Assembly (NCBI GenBank): GCA_964514285.1 | Contig: CAZEQC010000008.1 | Span: forward strand, 1-64,000 | From: SKLM01 sp964514285 | GTDB lineage: Bacteria > Chloroflexota > Anaerolineae > B4-G1 | Direction of reading: 5' to 3' | DNA: 64,000 bases | Shown here: piece by piece, positions 27,224 to 33,421 of the stretch | How the letters are laid out: the number at the start of each line of letters is the position of its first letter | Position numbering within the stretch: position 1 is the stretch's first letter | Program-made: the position numbers and the translations under genes | Notes under the pieces: model-generated | Seen by the model: the letters and a program-made list of their open reading frames with translations, nothing else | What the model was told of the DNA's origin: nothing | Databases searched by the model: none

Positions 27224-27586
27224 ATGAATTGGATCCACGTCACATCTGAAGCCGATCTGCCAGACGGAGCCCGACGTGTCGTGTCCGTCGCTGGAAGAGA
27301 GGTGCTGCTGATTAACCACGCAGGCAACATCCATGCCGTCAGCAACCGCTGCACACATATGCAGGCCAAGATGGAGAAAGGCCAGGTAACTGAGGACGGC
27401 GGCATCGTCTGCCCTCGCCATCACAGCGTCTTCGACCTGGAGACCGGCGCAGTGGAGGAATGGGTGCCCTGGCCGCCGCTGGTGGGCCGCGCCCTCGGCG
27501 CTATCTCACAGGAGAACACTTTGCCGTCCTACCCAACCAAGATCGAGGATGGGAAGATCTGGATCGGCATCGAGGAGGGCCAGTGA
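27224..27586 (+). CDS. Rieske [2Fe-2S] ferredoxin-like protein
   Basis: A 120-residue soluble Rieske protein. The cluster ligands are Cys43 and His45 (CTH) and Cys63 and His66 (CPRH), with the usual 17-residue gap. It resembles the ferredoxin components of dioxygenases and the NirD type, but no oxygenase or reductase gene is adjacent, so the electron partner is unknown. Ribosome site GGAGG precedes the ATG. The stop overlaps the GTG of truD by four bases. Confidence 0.93.
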   Translation: MNWIHVTSEADLPDGARRVVSVAGREVLLINHAGNIHAVSNRCTHMQAKMEKGQVTEDGGIVCPRHHSVFDLETGAVEEWVPWPPLVGRALGAISQENTLPSYPTKIEDGKIWIGIEEGQ

Positions 27587-28632
27587 ACACTGGTCAGCCC
27601 CTCACGCTGATGCGCGCCGAGGACCTACCCTATCTGACCGACGACCTCCCCGGGATTGGTGGCGAGATCAAAGTGGAACCTCAACACTTCGTCGTTGAGG
27701 AGATACCGCTATACGAGGCGTCCGGTCAGGGCCAGCACGTCTACATCCGTCTCACCCGAGAGGGCTGGACCACGCGCGCGCTCCAGGATGAGTTAGCCGA
27801 CATTTTCGATCTGCGCGATGTCGACGTTGGCTGTGCAGGTCGAAAGGACAAGCACGCCCGAACCACTCAGACTTTCTCCCTCAACCTACCGAACGCCGAT
27901 GAGGCCGAGGTCGCCCGCCGCATCCGTGAACACCTGCCTGTCGAGATCCATTGGGCACGCCGCCACCGCAACAAGATCAAGGCCGGGCACCTGCTCGGCA
28001 ACCGCTTCCGTATCGTGGTCTTGGACCCAGGGCCGGACGCGCTTACCAAGGCCGAGGCCCTCGTTGAGGCCCTGCAAGCTCAAGGCCTGCCCAACTTCTA
28101 CGGCCCCCAGCGCTTCGGCCGCGAGGGCGACAACGCCGAGCGGGGACGCAAGATTCTCATCACCGGGCGTGGCCCGCGCAGGCGCTGGTTGCGTCGCCTG
28201 CTGCTACGCGCCTATCAGTCAGCCCTGTTCAACACCTGGCTGGTGCAGCGCATCGGGCACGGCTGGTTCCAGCGGCTGCTGGTCGGTGACCTGGCCAAGA
28301 AGCTCGACACCGGCGGCCTCTTCCAGGTTGAGGACGCCCAGGCCGAGCAGCCGCGCTTCGAACGCGAGGAGATCACCTACACCGGCCCCATCTACGGCTC
28401 CCGTATGTGGTGGGCCGACGGCCAGCCTGGTCAGCTGGAGCGCCAGATCTTGGAGGAGGCCGGCGTGACCGAGGAGATGCTCGACCGCGCCCACCTCAAC
28501 GGCAGCCGCCGCCGCGGCCGCCTGCTGCTGGATGACCTTGAGGTCGAGCGGCATCCCGACGGGCTCCTGTTCACCTTCAGCCTCCCTAAGGGCTCATACG
28601 CCACAACCGTTTTGCGAGAGGTGATGAAATAG
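27583..28632 (+). CDS. truD: tRNA pseudouridine(13) synthase TruD
   Basis: A 349-residue pseudouridine synthase that modifies U13 of tRNA. The TruD signature is seen: GRKDKHARTTQ with catalytic Asp89, the NFYGPQRFG motif and the C-terminal domain ending LPKGSYATTVLREVM. The start is a GTG at 27583, in the four-base overlap GTGA with the Rieske gene; longer in-frame extension upstream overlaps the Rieske gene and is not credible. Normal length. Confidence 0.95.
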   Translation: MNTGQPLTLMRAEDLPYLTDDLPGIGGEIKVEPQHFVVEEIPLYEASGQGQHVYIRLTREGWTTRALQDELADIFDLRDVDVGCAGRKDKHARTTQTFSLNLPNADEAEVARRIREHLPVEIHWARRHRNKIKAGHLLGNRFRIVVLDPGPDALTKAEALVEALQAQGLPNFYGPQRFGREGDNAERGRKILITGRGPRRRWLRRLLLRAYQSALFNTWLVQRIGHGWFQRLLVGDLAKKLDTGGLFQVEDAQAEQPRFEREEITYTGPIYGSRMWWADGQPGQLERQILEEAGVTEEMLDRAHLNGSRRRGRLLLDDLEVERHPDGLLFTFSLPKGSYATTVLREVMK

Positions 28633-29195
28633 TGACGTTACCAACCCGCCTCCTCAATGGTCGGTGGATCCGCCTCACCGCCTTGACCGAGGACGACGTC
28701 CCCTCCATTGCTCACTGGGATGAGGACAGCCGTTTTCTGCGACTCTATGACACTCGACCTGCGTGCCCGCGCTCCGAGAAGGAGGTCGCCCAATGGCTCG
28801 ATGACCTGCGGTCCTCATCCCGCACCATCGCCTTCGCCATCCGCCCGCTCGATAGGGACAATCTGATCGGCACGCTTGAGCTCGACGGCATTATCTGGCC
28901 CCACCGCGTCTGCGGGATGGGCATCGCCATCGGCGATCGGAGGCACTGGGGCCAGGGATACGGCTCCGAAGCCGCCCTTCTCGGTCTCTCATTCGCCTTC
29001 GATGAGCTGAACCTCCACCGCGTGACGGCGACGGTTTTCGACTACAATCACCGCTCGATCGCGTTGATGGAGAAGCTTGGCTTCCGCCACGAGGGCACCT
29101 TCCGCCAGTTCTTGGAGCGCGACGGCCATCGCCACGATATGCTGCTTTACGGCCTGCTCCTCCCCGAGTGGAGAGCCCGGCAGGCCGAGGAATGA
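28632..29195 (+). CDS. GNAT acetyltransferase (RimJ/RimL-like)
   Basis: A 187-residue N-acetyltransferase. The acetyl-CoA site is visible in IGDRRHWGQGYGSEAA, and FDELNLHRVTATVFDYNHRS and EKLGFRHEG are typical of the RimJ/RimL/SpeG group. The acceptor is unknown. Starts with GTG directly on the truD stop (TAGTG). It overlaps the LysE gene by four bases. Confidence 0.93.
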   Translation: MTLPTRLLNGRWIRLTALTEDDVPSIAHWDEDSRFLRLYDTRPACPRSEKEVAQWLDDLRSSSRTIAFAIRPLDRDNLIGTLELDGIIWPHRVCGMGIAIGDRRHWGQGYGSEAALLGLSFAFDELNLHRVTATVFDYNHRSIALMEKLGFRHEGTFRQFLERDGHRHDMLLYGLLLPEWRARQAEE

Positions 29196-29803
29196 CCCCT
29201 ATGCTCCTGCGCGGGATGATCATCGGCTTCTCCATCGCCGCGCCTGTAGGGCCGATCGGCGTGCTCTGTATCCGCCGCACGGTAGCCCAGGGGCGAGCCG
29301 CCGGCTTCGTCTCTGGGCTGGGGGCCGCCTCGGCCGACGCCATCTACGGTTGCATCGCCGGGTTCGGCCTGACGCTCGTCTCCGGCTTCCTGGTGGCTCA
29401 GCAAACGTGGATTCGCCTCGTGGGCGGTCTCTTCCTCTGCTACCTGGGCGTGCGTGCGTTCCTAGTCGAGCCATCTGCACGGGCGCTGTCGCCCCAGGCG
29501 CGGAGGCTGGCGGGCGCGTACGCCTCGACATTCCTGCTCACACTTGCCAATCCGATGACGATCCTCGCGTTTGCCGCGATCTTCGCCGGGTTGGGCCTTG
29601 CGGAGGTAGGGCGAGATCACGCTTCGGCGGCGACGTTGGTGCTGGGCGTGTTCTGTGGCTCAGTGCTCTGGTGGCTCGCCTTGAGTGGTATGGCGAGCCT
29701 CCTTCGCGAGCGTCTTGACGCCCGCGCATTACGCTGGGTCAACCGTATCTCCGGTCTTGTGGTGACCGGATTCGGCCTGGCAGCCATAGTGAGTCTGTTG
29801 TGA
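29192..29803 (+). CDS. LysE/RhtB family exporter
   Basis: A 203-residue inner-membrane protein with six predicted helices. The N-terminal signature of the LysE family is present (APVGPIGVLCIRRT, then GLGAASADAIYG). Members export amino acids or related small metabolites. The ATG at 29192 is chosen because it forms the ATGA overlap with the upstream GNAT gene and fits the family N-terminus. The gene in turn overlaps the lipocalin-like gene. Confidence 0.93.
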   Translation: MTPMLLRGMIIGFSIAAPVGPIGVLCIRRTVAQGRAAGFVSGLGAASADAIYGCIAGFGLTLVSGFLVAQQTWIRLVGGLFLCYLGVRAFLVEPSARALSPQARRLAGAYASTFLLTLANPMTILAFAAIFAGLGLAEVGRDHASAATLVLGVFCGSVLWWLALSGMASLLRERLDARALRWVNRISGLVVTGFGLAAIVSLL

Positions 29804-31026
29804 GGTCCTGGAACAGAGCTATCATCGTCTTCTCGCTGGTTGGGGCGATCAGCCTCGGCCTTTGGATGGCATGGCGCGCGCTTTCGCGGCACAACTCACG
29901 GGAGGTCCAGTCGCCAGCCCGGCTCCAGCCCGTGACCGCCCTGACCGGGGGCGACGTCACCGGGTTCGCCCGTGCCGAGGCACCGCGCCCCTTCGACTTC
30001 CCAACCGATCACGGCCCCCATCCCGATTTCCAGACTGAGTGGTGGTACTACACCGGCAACCTGGCGACCGACGACGGCCGCCGTTTCGGCTACCAACTGA
30101 CCTTCTTCCGCCGCGCGCTGAACCCGCCGACAGACCGCCAGGAGCGCGCCTCGGACTGGGCCACTGAGCAGATCTATATGGCCCACTTCGCACTGACCGA
30201 TGTGGAGGGAAGCCACTCCCACTATGAGAAAGGGAAGCGAAGCGACTCGCACCACGCTTTCGAGCGCTTCAGCCGCGGCGCAGCCGGCTTGGCCGGAGCC
30301 TCATCGCCACCATACCGTGTCTGGCTCGAGGACTGGCGTGTGGAGCAGGAGGGCGACGACCCGGGCGTCGTCCGCATGGAGGCTGCCCAGGAAGACATCG
30401 CCATCGATCTGCAGCTCATCGACCGCAAGGGGCCTATCCCACAGGGCGACCGCGGCTACAGTCAGAAAGGGCCCCAGCCCGGCAACGCCTCCTACTATTA
30501 TAGCCAGACGCGCCTGCAGACCTCCGGAACAGTTCAGGTCGGGGAGAATACCTTCGCGGTCGAGGGCTGGAGCTGGATGGACCACGAGTACAGCACCAGC
30601 GCTCTGGGACCCAACCAGGTCGGCTGGGACTGGTTCGCGCTCCAGCTCGACGACAGCACTGAGCTCATGGTCTTCCAGATCCGCACCACCGATGGCGGCA
30701 TCGATCCCCTCTCCAGCGGCACCTTGATTGAAGCTAACGGCGATACACGCCACCTGGAGCTGGAGGACTTCACCATCACGACCGAGGCCACATGGCGCAG
30801 CCCTCATTCCGGCGCCACCTACCCCTCCCGCTGGACGGTCGAGGTCCCCAGCGCGGACCTGACGCTGGCCATCCAGCCCTTCATCGCCGACCAGGAGATG
30901 AACGTCTCGTACGCCTACTGGGAGGGTGCCGTCAGCGTCGAGGGACAGCGTGCCGGGGAGACGATTACCGGTCGCGGCTACATCGAGATGACCGGCTACG
31001 CCGGCTCGATGCAGGAGCAGTTCTAG
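29800..31026 (+). CDS. AttH/CrtC-like secreted lipocalin-type protein
   Basis: A 408-residue protein with a signal anchor (about residues 6-26) and an external body of the CrtC/AttH superfamily (two lipocalin-like beta barrels; COG5621). The diagnostic segment is GPHPDFQTEWWYYTGNL, followed by FGYQLTFFRRAL and, in the second half, GWSWMDHEYSTSALG. CrtC relatives hydrate carotenoids; AttH relatives are of unknown function and often go with FtsX-type ABC transporters, as at 21401-24722. No carotenoid genes are near, so AttH-type is the better reading. GTG start overlapping the LysE stop. Confidence 0.85.
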   Translation: MRSWNRAIIVFSLVGAISLGLWMAWRALSRHNSREVQSPARLQPVTALTGGDVTGFARAEAPRPFDFPTDHGPHPDFQTEWWYYTGNLATDDGRRFGYQLTFFRRALNPPTDRQERASDWATEQIYMAHFALTDVEGSHSHYEKGKRSDSHHAFERFSRGAAGLAGASSPPYRVWLEDWRVEQEGDDPGVVRMEAAQEDIAIDLQLIDRKGPIPQGDRGYSQKGPQPGNASYYYSQTRLQTSGTVQVGENTFAVEGWSWMDHEYSTSALGPNQVGWDWFALQLDDSTELMVFQIRTTDGGIDPLSSGTLIEANGDTRHLELEDFTITTEATWRSPHSGATYPSRWTVEVPSADLTLAIQPFIADQEMNVSYAYWEGAVSVEGQRAGETITGRGYIEMTGYAGSMQEQF

Positions 31027-31088
31027 ATGATTCGTCGTCTGTACTTCCAATATGGCTGGTCAACAAGAATGGATAAGAGAGGCAACCT

Positions 31089-31424
31089 ATGAAACTCGCG
31101 AAAGCTATCGCACTGCTCGGCGTCGTCGCTATGAGCGTCGTGCTCATCTACGCCTTCACCACCGGGAGCCTCGGCCAGGAGGGCAGGGTCCTGCTCTCCA
31201 TGCCCTGGGGCATCGTCTCCCTGGTCGACCTCTACGTCGGCTTCATCCTCTTCTCCGGCTGGATCGTCTATCGGGAGAAGGCCCTCATCCCCTCCGTCAT
31301 CTGGGTCGTGCTGATGATGGTCCTCGGCTTCTTCACCGCGAGCCTCTATGTGTTCATCGCGCTTCAAACCAGCGGTGGCGACTGGCGTCGTTTCTGGATG
31401 GGAAGGAGATGGCAAGATGCGTAA
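31089..31424 (+). CDS. Small membrane protein, DUF1475-like
   Basis: A 111-residue protein with three predicted membrane helices (about residues 5-25, 41-62, 67-92). The middle segment LVDLYVGFILFSGWIVYREK resembles DUF1475 members, but I assign that by eye only. Function unknown. Ribosome site GAGAGGC lies before the ATG. It overlaps the next gene by eight bases. Confidence 0.75.
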   Translation: MKLAKAIALLGVVAMSVVLIYAFTTGSLGQEGRVLLSMPWGIVSLVDLYVGFILFSGWIVYREKALIPSVIWVVLMMVLGFFTASLYVFIALQTSGGDWRRFWMGRRWQDA

Positions 31425-32406
31425 GCCCTATTGGTGTTCGTGCCCTGATGAGAAGGAGCCAACAGTTCGTCTCGGCATAAGCACGTGTCTGCTGGGCGAG
31501 AACGTGCGCTATGACGGCGGTCACCAGCGGGACCGTTTCCTGATGAACAGCCTCGGCCGGTTCGTCGAATGGGTCCCCGTCTGCCCCGAGGTCGAGATCG
31601 GCCTTCCGGTCCCCCGCGAGGCCATGCACCTGGAGGGCGATCCGGAGAATCCTCGTCTGGTCACCATCAAGACCGGCAAGGACTACACCGAGCGTATGCA
31701 GACCTGGGCGCGAGAGCGGCTGGAGGAGCTCGCCGACGAAAACCTCCACGGCTTCGTCTTCAAGAACCGATCCCCCAGCTCTGGTCTCTACCGAGTCAAG
31801 ATCTACGATGAGCACGGCATGCCCAGCCGTACCGGGACCGGCATCTTCCCCCGCGAGGTGATGCGCCGTTTCCCCCTACTCCCGCTGGAGGAGGACGGCC
31901 GGCTCCACGATATGGGGTTGCGCGAGAACTTCATCGAGCGCATCTTCGTCTACTGCCGCTGGAAGACGATGCTCCTGAACAACCCCACCCCGGGCGGCAT
32001 CGTCGACTTCCACACCGCCCACAAGTTGACCATGATGGCCCACAGCCAGGAGCACTACCGCAAGATGGGACGCCTGGTGGCCCAGGCTGGGAACCTGCCA
32101 TGGTCGGAGCTCGTTGACCGCTATGGGACGCTCTTGATGGAAGGCCTCAAGGTCATGGCCACCACGGGCAAGCACGTCAACGTCCTCCAGCACCTGATGG
32201 GCTTCCTCAAGGATTTTCTGTCCAAGGAGGACAAGGCCGAGCTCTTGGGCGTCATCGACGACTATCAACACGAGCTGGTGCCCCTCATCGTCCCCCTGAC
32301 GCTGCTCAGACACCACCTCAATCGCAATCCGGTCGCCGACTGGGTCCATCAACAGGTCTATCTCCGGCCCTACCCCAAGGAGCTAATGCTCCGCAACCAC
32401 GTGTAG
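31417..32406 (+). CDS. DUF523-DUF1722 fusion protein (YbbK/YbgA-like)
   Basis: A 329-residue cytoplasmic protein. Residues about 16-160 form DUF523, the family of the 4-thiouracil desulfidase TudS, which holds an iron-sulfur cluster with three cysteines. Here Cys24 (ISTCLLGENVRYDG) and Cys56 (PVCPEVEIGLP) are present, but the third site, normally SPSCG, reads SPSSG. Residues about 195-315 form DUF1722 (FHTAHKLTMMAHSQEHYRKMG). The fusion is known in bacteria; its role is uncertain, with thio-nucleoside handling the best guess for the first half. The ATG at 31417 has GGAAGGAG eight bases upstream. Confidence 0.88.
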   Translation: MRKPYWCSCPDEKEPTVRLGISTCLLGENVRYDGGHQRDRFLMNSLGRFVEWVPVCPEVEIGLPVPREAMHLEGDPENPRLVTIKTGKDYTERMQTWARERLEELADENLHGFVFKNRSPSSGLYRVKIYDEHGMPSRTGTGIFPREVMRRFPLLPLEEDGRLHDMGLRENFIERIFVYCRWKTMLLNNPTPGGIVDFHTAHKLTMMAHSQEHYRKMGRLVAQAGNLPWSELVDRYGTLLMEGLKVMATTGKHVNVLQHLMGFLKDFLSKEDKAELLGVIDDYQHELVPLIVPLTLLRHHLNRNPVADWVHQQVYLRPYPKELMLRNHV

Positions 32407-32418
32407 GAGCCCTCTTCG

Positions 32419-32748
32419 ATGAGAGTCTGGGATATCCGGCCGGAGAACCTTTGCCGCAACCACCTCCTCGGCGAGCACGCCGAGCTTCACGGCATCTGGA
32501 CCATCCTGACCCAGGACAAACAGGGGTACGCGAACCATCCCGAGGTGGCACGCTGGCGGGGCAAGCTCAGAGCGCTCTACAACAAACATGAGGAGATCGT
32601 TGCCGAGATGCTGCAGCGCGGCTACCGGCACAACAGTCCCCTCAACCGCAAGCTGGCCACCGGCAGCGAGGAACAAGACACGCTCGTCGATACCCTTGAA
32701 GAACAAGGTCGCATCTTGAGAGACAAAGGCTGTGGCTGTCAGGTTTGA
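32419..32748 (+). CDS. Endonuclease V-like pyrimidine dimer glycosylase family protein
   Basis: A 109-residue protein that resembles the T4 endonuclease V family (Pyr_excise). LCRNHLLGEHAELHGIW matches the N-terminal active-site helix; Glu22 aligns with T4 Glu23. The T4 enzyme uses the amino group of Thr2 after Met removal; here residue 2 is Arg, a common variation in bacterial relatives, so activity is unproven. GYANHPEVARWRGKL is conserved in the bacterial group. It ends with CGCQV. It starts 12 bases after the DUF523 gene. Confidence 0.75.
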   Translation: MRVWDIRPENLCRNHLLGEHAELHGIWTILTQDKQGYANHPEVARWRGKLRALYNKHEEIVAEMLQRGYRHNSPLNRKLATGSEEQDTLVDTLEEQGRILRDKGCGCQV

Positions 32749-32988
32749 CGTTCAGCTCACGAACAGCTTTCTGGCCGCTGAGCCAGCGACGCCTTACTTA
32801 ACAGGCTCTCAAGGCGTTGCCATCCTCAGCGTGCCCCCCATTTGGGCGACTCGCTTCAACGCCCAGGCTGGCTTTATAACGCGTCTAGGAGATCTTCTCT
32901 GTGTTCTCCGCACAAATGCCAGAATCGACGTAGTCGCCCATCATCTCGCGGCTGAGAATGGCAGAGCCGTGATACATTCTCCGGCAAA

Positions 32989-33017
32989 CTTGACAGATAC
33001 TCTGATGCGTGATAGGA
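32989..33017 (+). promoter_or_regulatory. Promoter of the structured leader and Mo/W operon
   Basis: Perfect -35 TTGACA (32989-32994), 17-base spacer and -10 TAGGAT (33012-33017). The first downstream start codon is at 33422, so transcription from here makes a leader of about 400 bases. The rest of the stretch 32749-32988 shows no convincing gene. Confidence 0.65.
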
Positions 33018-33023
33018 TGCTCT

Positions 33024-33421
33024 GGAATCGTACCGAAAGGTAGGATTCGAACCTGCACCTTACAAGCTCATAGCCACATCTCTGAACCGCTTGCCCTAAG
33101 GCGTCATCGAAGGGACGCTATGGCTAGCGGTCGCAGTGCCGTCTTCTGACGGCCAACGGTATGCAGGGAAACCTGTATACCCCCCGTGTTTGGAAAGGAG
33201 AATGAGGCGAGGACTTCTTATGACCGGCGCCCTCTTCCCGATGCTAATCGGGCTTGTCCAATCTGGGGGCCGGTTCTTTGTTGCCCCGGACCCGAGCCCG
33301 GTTTGCCCCCTTTCCAGTGTGATACCCTGCAAACCCCACCAGTCAGCGCTAGGGCGCTAGATTGGTGAGGTCCTGTAGCCGTGCAGATTCCCTGCCAGAT
33401 CTCTCGAAAGGATGGAAACCC
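33024..33421 (+). promoter_or_regulatory. Long structured 5' leader, possible riboswitch
   Basis: About 400 bases between a good promoter and the first gene of the secreted module hold a chain of hairpins. GCCGTC/GACGGC lies at 33138-33153. A 10-bp stem closed by a GAAA tetraloop lies at 33158-33181. CCCGAT/ATCGGG lies at 33237-33252. A stem of about 13 bp with one bulge (CACCAGTC and AGCGC with their partners) lies at 33337-33367, 54 bases before the start codon. No coding frame with a ribosome site is convincing here. I could not match it to the Moco, cobalamin, c-di-GMP or other riboswitch consensus I know. The regulatory role is inferred. Confidence 0.5.
33041..33107 (-). pseudogene. Degenerate tRNA-like remnant
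   Basis: On the minus strand a T-arm-like stretch (GCAGGTTCGAATCCTAC, 33058-33042) has one mismatch in its stem. It is preceded by a sequence resembling a D arm (AAGCGGTTCAGAG) and a broken anticodon arm. No acceptor stem can be drawn. It could be a decayed tRNA or an old attachment-site scar, or coincidence within the structured leader. Confidence 0.35.

Noticed and set aside
29800..31026. Carotenoid 1,2-hydratase CrtC
   Set aside because: The superfamily match is real, but no carotenoid genes are near and the protein has an N-terminal anchor, so the AttH-like group fits better.
32732..33043. A 103-codon open frame on the plus strand
   Set aside because: It overlaps the end of the endonuclease V-like gene, has no ribosome site and no recognisable features, and contains the promoter at 32989.
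33041..33107. An intact tRNA on the minus strand
   Set aside because: The T arm has a mismatch, no 7-bp acceptor stem can be formed and the anticodon stem is broken, so only a remnant is reported.
33024..33421. A Moco, cobalamin or c-di-GMP riboswitch
   Set aside because: I could not find the conserved core bases of any of these classes; a structured leader of unknown class is reported instead.
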